A DNA stretch of 64,000 nucleotides from Dyadobacter sandarakinus (GTDB taxonomy: Bacteria > Bacteroidota > Bacteroidia > Cytophagales > Spirosomataceae): positions 1,800,001 to 1,864,000 of the forward strand of contig NZ_CP056775.1 of the NCBI RefSeq assembly GCF_016894445.1, in the 5' to 3' direction. This document shows, piece by piece, positions 1-9,999 of the stretch. The position numbers were made by a program, and so were the translations under genes. The notes under the pieces were generated by a model that searched no databases, was not told the DNA's origin, and saw only the letters and a list, made by a program, of their open reading frames with translations. Within the stretch, counting starts at the first letter, position 1. Each line of letters starts with the position of its first letter.

Positions 1-1
1 C

Positions 2-1123
2 TGCCTCCACACGGATACCGCGGTTACCGGCGTAGGGCTGGCTTTTACGCTGGGAGCAGGCAATGACCTCGTGTGCAGGGCCATAGAATACCTGGCTGCT
101 CCCCTCGCCGGCCGGGAAATCGAGGAACTGATGAGCGATTTCGGAGCGGTATACCGCAAAATGGTGGATTCTCCTTCGTTCCGCTGGCTTGGTCCGCACA
201 AAGGGGTGGTGCATCTCGCCCTGGCTGCGGTGGTGAATGCCTGCTATGATCTCTGGGCCAAATCCCGGCAGGTGCCGCTCTGGCAATTACTGCTCGACCT
301 TACACCCGGACAGCTGGTCGCCACCCTTGACCTCAGCTACATGGAAGACGTGCTCACCCGGGAGCAGGCTGTTGATATTTTGGAAGAACATCGACCTACA
401 AGGCAGTCGAGAGAGCAGGTATTGGCTACGGGATATAAAGGATACGATACATCGGTAGGCTGGTTTAATTTTTCCGATGAAAAAATAGTCTCCGGCACCA
501 AAAAAGCGATGGACGGAGGATTCACCGCATTGAAGCTCAAAGTAGGCTCCGACGATCCCTCCCGTGACATCCGTCGCGCGAGGCTGATCCGGGAGACGGC
601 CGGCAGCGAAGCCACGATCATGGTGGATGCCAACCAGAAATGGAATGTACCCGAGGCGCTGGACATCTGCCGGAAGTTGGGTGAGATCAACCCTTTCTGG
701 ATCGAAGAACCGACGCACCCCGATGATGTGATCGGCCACCAGACGATTGCCAGAAGCATTGCGCCCCTGAAAGTCGCCACCGGGGAACACATTCCCAACA
801 AGGTGATTTTCAAGAATTTTTTCCAGGCTAAGGCACTGGACTTTTGTCAGGTAGATGCCGTGCGTGTCGGTGGTATCTCCGAATTTCTGACGATCAGCCT
901 GCTGTCGCGGAAAATGGGCATTCCGGTGGTGCCGCACGTGGGCGATATGGGTCAGATCCACCAGCACCTGGTACTGTTCAACCACATCGGGATGGGCCAC
1001 GAGCATTTATTCCTCGAACACATACCGCATCTGAAACAATACTTTGTACATCCTGCGGAAGTTAGCGGCGCCTATTACCAGGTACCTCAGGAGCCCGGAA
1101 GCAGCAGCGATTTAAAGGAATAG
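2..1123 (+). CDS. fucD: L-fuconate dehydratase (enolase superfamily), 5' end cut by window edge
   Basis: This enzyme dehydrates L-fuconate to 2-keto-3-deoxy-L-fuconate in the non-phosphorylative L-fucose pathway of the cytoplasm. The frame is open to the left edge (first codon at 2), so about 65-70 N-terminal residues are missing; 373 residues are visible. Enolase-superfamily marks are the base motif in LKLKVG, metal ligands in MVDANQKW, IEEP and TGEHIPNK, and the second base histidine in PHVGDMGQIH. The N-terminal stretch TDTAVTGVGLAFTLGAGN is typical of fuconate dehydratases. A GTG at 71 could start translation but lies inside the conserved domain, so it is not the start. It heads a co-directional fucose operon; the SDR gene starts 28 bp later. 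Substrate assignment also rests on the fucose permease and fucosidases nearby. Confidence 0.88.
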   Translation, partial: CLHTDTAVTGVGLAFTLGAGNDLVCRAIEYLAAPLAGREIEELMSDFGAVYRKMVDSPSFRWLGPHKGVVHLALAAVVNACYDLWAKSRQVPLWQLLLDLTPGQLVATLDLSYMEDVLTREQAVDILEEHRPTRQSREQVLATGYKGYDTSVGWFNFSDEKIVSGTKKAMDGGFTALKLKVGSDDPSRDIRRARLIRETAGSEATIMVDANQKWNVPEALDICRKLGEINPFWIEEPTHPDDVIGHQTIARSIAPLKVATGEHIPNKVIFKNFFQAKALDFCQVDAVRVGGISEFLTISLLSRKMGIPVVPHVGDMGQIHQHLVLFNHIGMGHEHLFLEHIPHLKQYFVHPAEVSGAYYQVPQEPGSSSDLKE

Positions 1124-1151
1124 CGCATTATCTGAATACTGTTTTAAAAAT

Positions 1152-1919
1152 ATGAGTGCACTGGCAGATAAAGTCATTTTCCTCACCGGCGGTGCGGCAG
1201 GCATCGGAAAAGCATGTGCCCTCGCCTACCTGCGGGCCGGTGCGAAGGTGGCTGTGATGGATAAGGATGAAGATGCATTAAAAGACCTGGAAAATGAAAT
1301 ATCCCGGCAGTTGTTGTGTGCCATTTCAGGGAGTGTCACATCCGGAGAAGAGGTAAAAGCCGCACTGGAAAAGACCGTGGCCACTTTTGGCAAAATAGAT
1401 GTCATCCATAACAATGCAGGCATCGCAAACCCGTCCAAACCGCTCGATCAGACTACGGATGAAGAGTGGGACAACCTTTTCGATATCAACCTGAAAAGTG
1501 TGTTACGGACCACCCGCTACGGGATCGGACATTTGAAAAAAACAAAAGGCTGCATACTGAATACCAGCAGTATGGTGGGCGGGATCGGTCAGGAAAACCA
1601 TGCGGCCTATGTAGCCACAAAAGGCGGCATGAGCGCACTGACCAAAGCGATGGCGCTGGATTATGCACCGTTCGGGGTACGCGTCAATGCCGTTTGCCCG
1701 GCCGGAGTATGGACACCCATGTTACGGAAATGGTCGGCAGAGCAGCCCGACAGGGCGGGAATTGAGCAGTACCTCGACAACATTCATGCACTGGGATACT
1801 GTCCCGAAGGCGACGTAATCGCTGATGTAGCGGTATTCCTCATCTCGGATGCCGCACGGTTTGTAACCGGGTGTGTAATGCCTGTGAGCGGCGGGGCTGA
1901 ATTGGGCTATAAAAAATAA
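1152..1919 (+). CDS. SDR-family sugar dehydrogenase (L-fucose or 2-keto-3-deoxy-L-fuconate dehydrogenase)
   Basis: This is a 255-residue classical short-chain dehydrogenase/reductase. The Rossmann motif TGGAAGIG is at residues 12-19, NNAG at 87-90, the catalytic serine at 139-140 in NTSS, and the YVATK catalytic Tyr153/Lys157 pair follows. Asp37 at the end of beta-strand 2 favours NAD over NADP. In known fucose pathways two SDR enzymes act, one on L-fucose and one on 2-keto-3-deoxy-L-fuconate; the sequence alone does not separate them. Its place between fuconate dehydratase and mutarotase, 6 bp from the latter, supports a role in L-fucose oxidation. Confidence 0.82.
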   Translation: MSALADKVIFLTGGAAGIGKACALAYLRAGAKVAVMDKDEDALKDLENEISRQLLCAISGSVTSGEEVKAALEKTVATFGKIDVIHNNAGIANPSKPLDQTTDEEWDNLFDINLKSVLRTTRYGIGHLKKTKGCILNTSSMVGGIGQENHAAYVATKGGMSALTKAMALDYAPFGVRVNAVCPAGVWTPMLRKWSAEQPDRAGIEQYLDNIHALGYCPEGDVIADVAVFLISDAARFVTGCVMPVSGGAELGYKK

Positions 1920-1925
1920 AGCGGA

Positions 1926-2282
1926 ATGGCTGTAAAAAGAACCTGTATGGCCCTGGACCTGGCCCGCGATTCCCAGCTGGTTGCGGAATACCTGGACCTG
2001 CACAGCACTTCGGGCATGTGGCCGGAGATTCCGGCGGGCATCCGAGAAGCCGGTATTGCCGACATGCAGATATACCGCATCGGATACAGGCTCTTTATGA
2101 TTGTAGATCATGACGAAGATACCAGCCTGACCGACGCTTTTGCAAAAATGAGCACCATGCCGCGCCAGCCTGAGTGGGCCGCATTGATGGCGGGCTTCCA
2201 GAGGAAACTTGCAGACGCAAAGCCGGACGAACATTGGGCCACGATGGAACCTGTATTCCTGTTAAACGATCACATCCGATGA
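1926..2282 (+). CDS. L-rhamnose/L-fucose mutarotase family protein
   Basis: This 118-residue protein belongs to the RhaM/RhaU (DUF718) family of dimeric alpha-beta barrel sugar mutarotases, which speed interconversion of alpha and beta anomers in the cytoplasm. Family features visible are TCMALDL near the N terminus, MWPEIPAGIREAGI, the DMQIYRIGYRLFMI strand and the closing MEPVFLL. Length fits the family (100-120 residues). The context makes L-fucose the likely substrate rather than rhamnose. The stop codon overlaps the start of the fucose permease as ATGA at 2279-2282, implying translational coupling. Confidence 0.85.
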   Translation: MAVKRTCMALDLARDSQLVAEYLDLHSTSGMWPEIPAGIREAGIADMQIYRIGYRLFMIVDHDEDTSLTDAFAKMSTMPRQPEWAALMAGFQRKLADAKPDEHWATMEPVFLLNDHIR

Positions 2283-3568
2283 AAAGCAGCAAATCCGTGG
2301 CAGTGCCTTTGTTGGTGGTGATGAGCCTGATGTTTATCTGGAACCTGAGCCGGAACATCAATGATATTCTTATTCCGCATTTGAAAAGAGCCTGCCAGCT
2401 CACTGATTTCCAGTCTTCACTCGTGCAGTCGGCATTTTTCGGGGGTTACTTTCTGCTTGCCTTGCCGGTAGGACAGTTTATCAGTAAATATGGATACAAA
2501 GCAGGGATGGTTACCGGCCTGCTTACCGCCGCTGCGGGCACATTCCTGTTTTTCCCGGCAGCAGACACCCGCTACTATCCCCTCTTTCTGGCTGCGCTTT
2601 TCATCATGGCAGCCGGCTTCACCTTCCTGGAAGTGACGGCTACTCCCTACATTTCCATCCTTGGCGATCCCGACCGGGCGTCGAGCCGGCTGAGCCTGGC
2701 TTCGGCGGTGGGGTCACTCGGAGCCACAATCGGCCCGTTTGTCGGGAGCCGCTTCCTGCTTCACGCCACCGACGTACCCGCCGCTACTGCCGCCAGCCTC
2801 GATGCTGCTGAGTTAAACCGGTACCTGAATGCCGAAGCCCAGCTTGTAAAAACCCCATACCTGAGCCTGGGTGGACTCTTTCTGGCCATCGGGCTGCTGT
2901 TGTACTTCATCCGTCTGCCCAAAATCGAGGAAGAAAGTGCACCTGCCGGCAGTCTGAAGTCCGTGTTTGCGTTCAGGCATACCGTGCTGGGCGCATTGGG
3001 GGTGTTCTGCTACCTGGGTGCGGAAGTCGGCATGGTCAGCTTCATGATCCGATATGCCCAGTCGTCCGGCATTGCCGGGTTGAGTGAGCAGGATGCCGCC
3101 TTGTTTATCACCTTTTACATGGCGCTTGTACTGGCCGGGCGCCTGGCCGGTGCCTACTGGCTGCGGATGCTTAATCCTTCTAAAATGCTGGCTTTCTGTG
3201 CGCTGGCTGCCATAATCCTGATATTCATCTCCATGCTGGCGACGAAGTATACTTCCCTATATGCCCTGTCGCTAATCGGGTTGTTCACCTCCGTCATGTA
3301 TCCCATTCTTTTTACACTCAGCATCAAAGACCTGGGTACTTATACCAAAACGGGCTCTTCGCTGATCATCATGAGCATTGTTGGAGGAGCGGTGATTCCG
3401 CCGCTGATGGGATTGGTTTCAGACGCTTCCGGGATCAAAACCGCGTTTCTGGTTCCCGTATTATGCTATGCTTACCTCATGTATTATGCCCTGGCCGGTC
3501 ACAAACCATTGCCTGGCAAAACCGGTATGCAGCCGGAAAAAATTCAGATCAAAAGTTCGGTTTTATGA
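2279..3568 (+). CDS. fucP: L-fucose:H+ symporter FucP (MFS)
   Basis: This 429-residue, 12-helix major facilitator protein imports L-fucose with protons across the inner membrane. It resembles Escherichia coli FucP closely: NINDILIPHL holds Asp29 (the counterpart of E. coli Asp46) and FLEVTATPY holds Glu118 (the counterpart of Glu135), both needed for proton coupling in the characterised protein. The conserved QSAFFGGYF and YKAGMVTGLL stretches are also present. The ATG at 2279 was chosen because it overlaps the mutarotase stop as ATGA and begins the hydrophobic FucP N terminus; an upstream in-frame ATG at 2174 lies inside the mutarotase gene. Its own stop overlaps the next ATG at 3565. Confidence 0.92.
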   Translation: MKSSKSVAVPLLVVMSLMFIWNLSRNINDILIPHLKRACQLTDFQSSLVQSAFFGGYFLLALPVGQFISKYGYKAGMVTGLLTAAAGTFLFFPAADTRYYPLFLAALFIMAAGFTFLEVTATPYISILGDPDRASSRLSLASAVGSLGATIGPFVGSRFLLHATDVPAATAASLDAAELNRYLNAEAQLVKTPYLSLGGLFLAIGLLLYFIRLPKIEEESAPAGSLKSVFAFRHTVLGALGVFCYLGAEVGMVSFMIRYAQSSGIAGLSEQDAALFITFYMALVLAGRLAGAYWLRMLNPSKMLAFCALAAIILIFISMLATKYTSLYALSLIGLFTSVMYPILFTLSIKDLGTYTKTGSSLIIMSIVGGAVIPPLMGLVSDASGIKTAFLVPVLCYAYLMYYALAGHKPLPGKTGMQPEKIQIKSSVL

Positions 3569-5307
3569 AAAAGCTACTACTCATTTTCCTGCTCGCCTGT
3601 TCGGGTTTTCAGGGTTTTGCTCAAAAACAATCCGCGCAGCCCATGTCGCTGGCTGAAAGATTAAAATGGTGGCAGGATGCTAAAATGGGCTTGTTTATAC
3701 ACTGGGGCCCGGTGTCGCTGATCGGACAGGAAATCAGCTGGTCGCGGAAGGATTACGGACCTGAAAAGTATGATGCTTTGTACAAAAAATTCAATCCTGA
3801 GAAGTTCAGCGCAAAAGAATGGGTGGCACTGGCCAAAGCCTCGGGTATGAAATACATGGTGCTTACTGCCAAACACCATGACGGCTTTTGTCTTTTTGAT
3901 ACAAAAACAACCAGCTACAACATCATGAATGCCCCTTTCGGGCGGGATGTATGCAAAGAGCTGGCACAGGCCGCACACGAAGCCGGCATGCCTATCGGGT
4001 GGTATTTCTCTGTGGCGGACTGGAAAGACCCCGATTGCCGTGATCCGCAGCGGAATCCGGTCTTTGCGGAAAGGGTACTGAAGCAGGTCAGCGAGCTGTT
4101 GACCAACTATGGTAAAATCGGATTGTTATGGATTGATTTTGAAGGCTGGCCGAGCCCGGTCGAGCCCAGGAAAGTGTATGACCTCGCGCGGACATTGCAG
4201 CCGGAAATCATCATCAACAACCGCCTCGAACCCTTTACCCCGGATGAGTCGCACGGGTATGTAGGGCAGTACGCGGACTATGCGACGCCCGAAGGATTTG
4301 TGGCCGGCTACGGTACAACCGCCTGGGAAACCTGCACCAACATGGGCCACCAGTGGGCGTGGAAGTTTGGCGACCATCCTCGCAGTCTGAAAGAATCCGT
4401 GCACACGTTGCTGCGCTGCGTGGGTGGAAACGGAAACCTGCTTTTCAATATCGGGCCTGATAGTACCGGCGTTTTTCCGGCCGATTTTGTTGCCCGGGCG
4501 CATGAAATGGGAAGCTGGATTTCAAAAAATCAAGCTGCCATTTACGGTACAAAAGGCGGGGTTTACACGCCCGCAGCCGATTATGTAAGCTCCTACAAAG
4601 ACAACAAACTATACATTCACCTGCTGAACGACACGCAAACAGAGCTCACCCTGCCGGGCATTCCGGCAAAAGTTAAAAGTGCTGCCCTCGCGGACGGCAG
4701 CCCGGTCACTTTCAGCCAAAGTACCCAGCGCCTGAAAATCCAGTTCCCAAAAGCAAAAATCGATTCCGTCGCAACGATTGCGGTACTCACGATGGACAAG
4801 CCTCTGGCTTCTCTTTCACCGGTGATCCCGTTCTCGACTTCCCGGTCCCTGGCTTACGGTAAAAAAGCAACTGCTTCAAGTGCCGTCGGACAATTCTACC
4901 ACGACCCGGCCGCCGCATTTGACGATAATCCGAAAACCTGCTGGAAGATCGGCCGGCGCAAGGACATTGACGTACATCAGGTTTATGGTAAAAACATCCA
5001 CTACCTGTCCGAAGAAATCATGTCGCTGTATGAGCCGAAAGGCTGGCTGGAAGTAGACCTCGGCAAACCCCATCCGGTAGGCAGGATCAAGCTGGGCGAG
5101 TCGCGGTACAGCGATTCTGCCATCCGCAGGTTCAAGGTACAGTACCTGGCGGGCAGCACCTGGACAGACCTGGCCGAAGGAAGCAGCATGGGCGACTGGC
5201 AGAAGGAAATCAGACCGGTTACCGCACAGAAGTTCAGGCTGGTGATCGACGAATACCAGGGCTACTTCGGCGTCAATGAATTTGAGTTATTTCCACCAAA
5301 CCTGTGA
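3565..5307 (+). CDS. secreted alpha-L-fucosidase, GH29, with C-terminal discoidin (CBM32-like) domain
   Basis: This 580-residue exported enzyme removes terminal alpha-L-fucose from glycans. A signal peptide ends near FAQ at residue 20. The GH29 barrel shows FIHWGPVS, the substrate-binding AKHHDGF, and LLWIDFEGW, whose Asp191 is the expected nucleophile. After a beta-sandwich, residues from about 430 form an F5/8-type discoidin domain (SSAVGQFYHDPAAAFDDNP, then GWLEVDLGKPHPVGRIKLGE) that may bind galactose- or fucose-containing sugars. The start at 3565 forms ATGA with the fucP stop and begins the signal peptide; an earlier in-frame start at 3463 lies within fucP. A second GH29 enzyme lies at the end of the locus. 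Confidence 0.93.
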   Translation: MKKLLLIFLLACSGFQGFAQKQSAQPMSLAERLKWWQDAKMGLFIHWGPVSLIGQEISWSRKDYGPEKYDALYKKFNPEKFSAKEWVALAKASGMKYMVLTAKHHDGFCLFDTKTTSYNIMNAPFGRDVCKELAQAAHEAGMPIGWYFSVADWKDPDCRDPQRNPVFAERVLKQVSELLTNYGKIGLLWIDFEGWPSPVEPRKVYDLARTLQPEIIINNRLEPFTPDESHGYVGQYADYATPEGFVAGYGTTAWETCTNMGHQWAWKFGDHPRSLKESVHTLLRCVGGNGNLLFNIGPDSTGVFPADFVARAHEMGSWISKNQAAIYGTKGGVYTPAADYVSSYKDNKLYIHLLNDTQTELTLPGIPAKVKSAALADGSPVTFSQSTQRLKIQFPKAKIDSVATIAVLTMDKPLASLSPVIPFSTSRSLAYGKKATASSAVGQFYHDPAAAFDDNPKTCWKIGRRKDIDVHQVYGKNIHYLSEEIMSLYEPKGWLEVDLGKPHPVGRIKLGESRYSDSAIRRFKVQYLAGSTWTDLAEGSSMGDWQKEIRPVTAQKFRLVIDEYQGYFGVNEFELFPPNL

Positions 5308-5370
5308 TTATAAAAGCCGCATCGATTATGAAAAGCACATCTAAACTTTAATCCAACCGTTCCTGAACCT

Positions 5371-8300
5371 ATGAAACATGTTTTTTACCAACTGCTGCTC
5401 GCGCTCGCTTTTTCGGGCGCGGCATTTGCGGGGGCTGGCCACAACCACCTTCCGGTGCTACCCGCCGGCGCCGTCCAGACCATCAAGGGTAATGTGAAAG
5501 ATCCGCAGGGTGCGGGCCTGCCGGGTGTCAATGTAATTGTAAAAGGAACCCAGCGCGGTACTGTGACAAACGCGGACGGTGATTTCACCATCGAAACCCA
5601 GCCCGGCGACGCTGTACTCGTTTTTAGTTTTGTAGGTTACCAGTCGGTGGAGGAAACCATCGGAAGCCGGACTGAGATCAGCGTGGAGCTGACCCATGAA
5701 GACCGTGCGCTCGACGAGATTGTGGTCGTAGGCTACGGTACCCAGAAAAAACGGGATGTGACAGGTGCGGTGGGCAGTGTCAAAGGCAGTGACGTAAAAA
5801 GCGTGGTGGCGGCAGATGCATCGGCACTCCTGCAGGGCAGGCTTGCGGGCGTCACGGTGCAACAAGGCGGCAGCGCGCCGGGCCAGGCTCCCGCCGTGGT
5901 GATCCGGGGAACCGGTACCTTCGGCAACGACCAGCCGTTGTATGTGATCGACGGGATGATCGCTGCTTCCATGTCGTACATCAATCCGAATGATATTGAA
6001 TCCATGGAGGTATTGAAAGATGCATCGGCAGCGGCGATCTATGGCAGCCGGGCTGCCAATGGTGTGGTGCTGGTAACCACCAAGTCGGGCAAGGCAGGCG
6101 ATGTGAAAGTAAGCCTGAATGTAAAAGGCGGCATTCAGACACCGAGTAAAAAACTTAAATTCCTCAATGCGCGCCAGTATGCAGACTGGAACAACCAGGC
6201 GCATGATAATGACGGCCTGGAACGTGCGCCGGGTAATGATGCCAAGTTTGATCCCGCCATTGATACGGACTGGCAAAGCCTTGAACTGGGTTCTGCGCCC
6301 ATGACAGACTACAACCTGAGCCTTTCGGGCGGCAGCAACACCGCCAAGTATTTTATCTCAGGTCAGTATTTTGATCAGAAAGGCATTGCGACGGATTCGT
6401 GGTTCAAAAGATATAACATGCGCGCCAACTCCCAGTTCAACAAGGGCCGCTTCAAGTTTACCGAGTCTTTGAGCCTTTCCCGCAGCATCAACAATCCCAA
6501 TACTTACGTCGGCCGCGAAACCGGACCATTGCCTACGATGGCGGTGTATGATGCAAAAAACCAGGGTGGCTATGCCGGCCTCGATCCTGCGTTTGCCGGT
6601 GTGGCGCGCGTGGTGAACTGGTACGGACTGGCGCATATGGACGATAACCGGTACACCACGGACCAGGTGCTGGGCAACATCGGACTCGAATACGAGATCA
6701 TCGACGGACTTCGATACAAGCTGAATGTCGGCCTTGATTATTCCGTTTACCGACAGTACGATTTTACACCGGCATTTTTCATGAGCAACTCGCAGGAGGC
6801 ATTTCAGCAGCAGGCAACGCTGAACGACTCCTACATCCAGTCATTTACGACGCTTGTTGAAAATACACTCACCTATAACAAGTCCTTTGGAGATCACAAC
6901 TTTGAAGTACTGGCAGGTTACACGACGCAAAACGGACAGGCCCGCAGCCTGGGCGCTACTGCAGCGAACTTTCCGTCGAATGATCTCCGGGTAATCAATG
7001 CGGCAATCAACCGGACGGTAAACACGAATGGTGATCTGCAGGAATTTGTACTGCAGTCGGCACTTGCGCGGATCAATTATAATTATAAATCCAAATACCT
7101 GCTGACGGCCACGATCCGGCGCGACGGTTCTTCCAAGTTCCTGTATCCGCACAATACGTTTGCCACTTTCCCGTCGTTTTCGCTGGGCTGGCGCGTGAGC
7201 GAGGAAAGCTTCTTTCCCAAAACCGATCTTTTTAATGATCTCAAACTCAGGGGAAGCTACGGTACGCTCGGCTCGCAGAACATTGGCAACTACCTGACGT
7301 CGCCTACGTTCAACCTGACTTCGGACTACTATTTTGCAGGAGGCGCGCAGCCGGGCATTGCCGTGACGCAGTATGTGAATCCGGATCTGAAATGGGAATC
7401 CACCAAGACAAGCGACATTGGTTTTGACCTGAGTATGCTGCGCAATGCGATCACGATCTCGGCGGATTATTTTGATAAAACATCCTCCGATGTACTGGCG
7501 AGCATTCCCATCCCTGCTTATGGAGGTGCGGGCAGCACGCTCACCAAAAACGCAGCCACGATCAACAACAAGGGCTTTGAAATGGCAGTAACCTATGCCA
7601 GGCCCGCCGGGAAGGATTTCAATTACAGCATTACCGGAACATTCAGCACGGTTAAAAACCGGGTGATCAGCCTGGGCGACGGGGTAAGTCCCATTATCGC
7701 CGGTGGTTTTACCCAGCAGTCGCTGCAGGCAACCCGCACCGACGTGGGCCAGCCCATCGGCAGTTTCTGGGGATACCAGGTGCTGGGGATTTATCAAAGC
7801 AAACAGGAGGCTACCGAGGACGGCCGCACGGATGCTACGGCCGGTGACTTTAAGTTCAGCAAAGAACCGACCTGGCTCGGCAGTCCGTTTCCAAAATTCA
7901 ACTATGGCGCAAACTTCAATGCGACGTACAAAAACTTTGATTTCGGTCTTTTCTTTCAGGGTGTGAGCGGCAACAAAATCTGGAATGCCAAAGGACGGTT
8001 CCAGTACATTCTTGACTACGGCAGTAATAAAAGTCCGGAAGTGCTGAATGCGTGGACGCCGGAAAATACCAATACCGACATCCCGCGCGCCACGCAGCTG
8101 GACCCTGCAAACAACAAGCGTTCTTCGTCTTTCTACATTGAGGACGGTTCCTACGTGCGCTTGAAAAACCTGACCATCGGCTACACCCTGCCGCAGTCGC
8201 TGCTGAACAAAGCCAAAATCAGCAATGCCCGGTTTTACGTGAGCGGACAAAACCTGCTGACTTTTACAAAATACAAAGGATATGACCCCGAAGTAGGCCG

Positions 8301-8418
8301 TAACAGCAACGGCGGCAGCAACCCGAACAATATCGGAAGCCTGCTCAACAATGGCGTAGACCAAACCGCCTATCCAAATGCAAGAATCATGAGTATTGGT
8401 CTTGATCTAAACTTTTAA
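5371..8418 (+). CDS. SusC/RagA-family TonB-linked outer membrane receptor
   Basis: This 1015-residue protein is the TonB-dependent channel of a SusCD glycan importer. A signal peptide (to about residue 20) precedes a carboxypeptidase D-like regulatory domain (GNVKDPQGAGLPGVNVIVKG), then the SusC signature DEIVVVGYGTQKKRDVTGAV and the plug domain with VVIRGTGTF and DASAAAIYGSRAANGVVLVT. The rest is a beta-barrel ending in an aromatic-terminated strand (SIGLDLNF). Its partner SusD starts 6 bp later. The cargo is inferred from the locus to be a fucosylated oligosaccharide. Nothing looks truncated. Confidence 0.94.
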   Translation: MKHVFYQLLLALAFSGAAFAGAGHNHLPVLPAGAVQTIKGNVKDPQGAGLPGVNVIVKGTQRGTVTNADGDFTIETQPGDAVLVFSFVGYQSVEETIGSRTEISVELTHEDRALDEIVVVGYGTQKKRDVTGAVGSVKGSDVKSVVAADASALLQGRLAGVTVQQGGSAPGQAPAVVIRGTGTFGNDQPLYVIDGMIAASMSYINPNDIESMEVLKDASAAAIYGSRAANGVVLVTTKSGKAGDVKVSLNVKGGIQTPSKKLKFLNARQYADWNNQAHDNDGLERAPGNDAKFDPAIDTDWQSLELGSAPMTDYNLSLSGGSNTAKYFISGQYFDQKGIATDSWFKRYNMRANSQFNKGRFKFTESLSLSRSINNPNTYVGRETGPLPTMAVYDAKNQGGYAGLDPAFAGVARVVNWYGLAHMDDNRYTTDQVLGNIGLEYEIIDGLRYKLNVGLDYSVYRQYDFTPAFFMSNSQEAFQQQATLNDSYIQSFTTLVENTLTYNKSFGDHNFEVLAGYTTQNGQARSLGATAANFPSNDLRVINAAINRTVNTNGDLQEFVLQSALARINYNYKSKYLLTATIRRDGSSKFLYPHNTFATFPSFSLGWRVSEESFFPKTDLFNDLKLRGSYGTLGSQNIGNYLTSPTFNLTSDYYFAGGAQPGIAVTQYVNPDLKWESTKTSDIGFDLSMLRNAITISADYFDKTSSDVLASIPIPAYGGAGSTLTKNAATINNKGFEMAVTYARPAGKDFNYSITGTFSTVKNRVISLGDGVSPIIAGGFTQQSLQATRTDVGQPIGSFWGYQVLGIYQSKQEATEDGRTDATAGDFKFSKEPTWLGSPFPKFNYGANFNATYKNFDFGLFFQGVSGNKIWNAKGRFQYILDYGSNKSPEVLNAWTPENTNTDIPRATQLDPANNKRSSSFYIEDGSYVRLKNLTIGYTLPQSLLNKAKISNARFYVSGQNLLTFTKYKGYDPEVGRNSNGGSNPNNIGSLLNNGVDQTAYPNARIMSIGLDLNF

Positions 8419-8424
8419 TCCGAC

Positions 8425-9993
8425 ATGAAAAAGATATTTGTCAACTACAAAAAAGGGAGATTCGTCACACTTCCCCTGGTTTTCGTGATGGTTGTCATGG
8501 TGACCGTAAACTGCAGCAAGGACGACCTGAACCTGACCAATCCCAATGCGCTGAGTACGGCCAGCTTCTGGAAAACCGCCGATGACGCCGAGAAGGGCCT
8601 GGTGGCCTGCTATGGTCCGCTCACTACCACCCAGGGCTGGGGCCGGATGCTGGGCGCCATCCTGACAATTCACCGCGGCGACGATGCCAATGCATTCTCC
8701 TGGCCGGCCGTGAGCGATCCCGGAACCTTCACCGTCGTTCCTACCGACGGGCGGGTGGGCGAAGGCTGGGGCGAGCTCAATGCCATCGTAGCCCGTACCA
8801 ACTCGGTACTGGCTTATGTGCCAACCATTGACATGGACGAGGCGCAAAAGAAACGGATCCTGGGAGAAGCTTATTTCCTGCGTGCACTGGCGCATTTTTA
8901 CCTGCTGAACATGTGGGGCAACATTCCGCTGATCCTGCAACCGGTAGAAGAAGTGAACGACCTGTTTGTAGAGCAGGCCCCGCAAGCCGAGGTATGGGCT
9001 TCCATCATCAGTGATTCCAAAGCTGCGCAGGCATCATTACCCGAGACAGTGGATGCCGCTAACGTGGGCCGGGCAACCTGGGGAGCTGCCACTGCTATGC
9101 TCGGCAAGGCTTACCTGTTTACAAAGGACTGGACCAATGCCGCTGCCGAGTTCAAGAAGATCATTGATAAACCAAACCTCTACCGGCTCGTCTCCAACTA
9201 CCAGGACAACTTCCTCACTGCTACCAACAACAATGCGGAGTCGATCTGGGAGCTGCAGTATGAAAGCAACGTGAATGCAAGCTGGGGCACCAGCGGCACC
9301 CCGAACGTAGGCAGAGGCCAGGCTTATGAGCCGGACATTGCACCTCCTGCTTATTCAAGTCAGGGCAGTATTTCTGTAAACCGGTGGGTATTTGATTTGT
9401 TTATGAAACAAAAAACGAAAGACGGAAAGATCGATCCGCGGGCTTATGCGACCATGATCTGGAATTATCCGGGGGCCAAGATTTACCAGGATAACTTTAA
9501 AACAAAGATGACAGGCGCGGACACCAACCGGATCTGGGACCGCAAATACCTGAACTTCGACCGGGAAAGCTCATTGGTACCGGGCTCGTGGTGGTACGCT
9601 TCCAACAACCGGAGAATGATCCGCCTGGCCGACGTACTCCTCATGTATGCCGAAGCCAGGAACGAAGCATCCGGCCCGGACGCGACGGCTTACGATGCCA
9701 TCAACCGGGTACGCGCGCGGGCTAACATGCCCGACATTACGCCGGGCCTCAGCAAGGACGCATTCCGTGCAGCCGTGCGGGATGAGCGGGTGCTGGAGCT
9801 GGCGCTCGAAGGCGACCGGGTATTTGACCTGCTGCGCTGGGGCACGATGGCCGAGGTATTTACCAAGCACCCCGAGTACCGCTCCAACAGCGGCGGCAAG
9901 TTTATCCCGAATAAAAACGAGTACCTGCCGATCCCTTTCAACGACGTGAGTGCCAACCCGAAACTGAAACAGAACCCGGGTTATATCAACTAA
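8425..9993 (+). CDS. SusD/RagB-family glycan-binding lipoprotein
   Basis: This 522-residue lipoprotein forms the lid of the SusC channel and captures the glycan at the cell surface. After a lysine-rich N terminus and hydrophobic segment, TVNC gives a lipidation cysteine near residue 30, followed by SKDD, an acidic/polar run of the kind that exports Bacteroidota lipoproteins to the surface. SusD family features include LGEAYFLRALAHFYLLNMWG, the tetratricopeptide-like helices, MIRLADVLLMYAEARNEAS, and the closing DERVLELALEGDRVFDLLRWG and YLPIPFNDV blocks. It lies 6 bp after susC and a 12-bp hairpin follows its stop. Confidence 0.94.
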   Translation: MKKIFVNYKKGRFVTLPLVFVMVVMVTVNCSKDDLNLTNPNALSTASFWKTADDAEKGLVACYGPLTTTQGWGRMLGAILTIHRGDDANAFSWPAVSDPGTFTVVPTDGRVGEGWGELNAIVARTNSVLAYVPTIDMDEAQKKRILGEAYFLRALAHFYLLNMWGNIPLILQPVEEVNDLFVEQAPQAEVWASIISDSKAAQASLPETVDAANVGRATWGAATAMLGKAYLFTKDWTNAAAEFKKIIDKPNLYRLVSNYQDNFLTATNNNAESIWELQYESNVNASWGTSGTPNVGRGQAYEPDIAPPAYSSQGSISVNRWVFDLFMKQKTKDGKIDPRAYATMIWNYPGAKIYQDNFKTKMTGADTNRIWDRKYLNFDRESSLVPGSWWYASNNRRMIRLADVLLMYAEARNEASGPDATAYDAINRVRARANMPDITPGLSKDAFRAAVRDERVLELALEGDRVFDLLRWGTMAEVFTKHPEYRSNSGGKFIPNKNEYLPIPFNDVSANPKLKQNPGYIN

Positions 9994-9999
9994 ATGCTA

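Noticed and set aside
6841..8364. Long open frame on the - strand opposite the susC-like gene
   Set aside because: It is a mirror of a well-supported SusC gene in GC-rich codons, has no recognisable domain, and its translation is rich in His, Arg and Cys as expected of an antisense shadow. The same holds for long frames opposite the FG-GAP gene and the PAS kinase.
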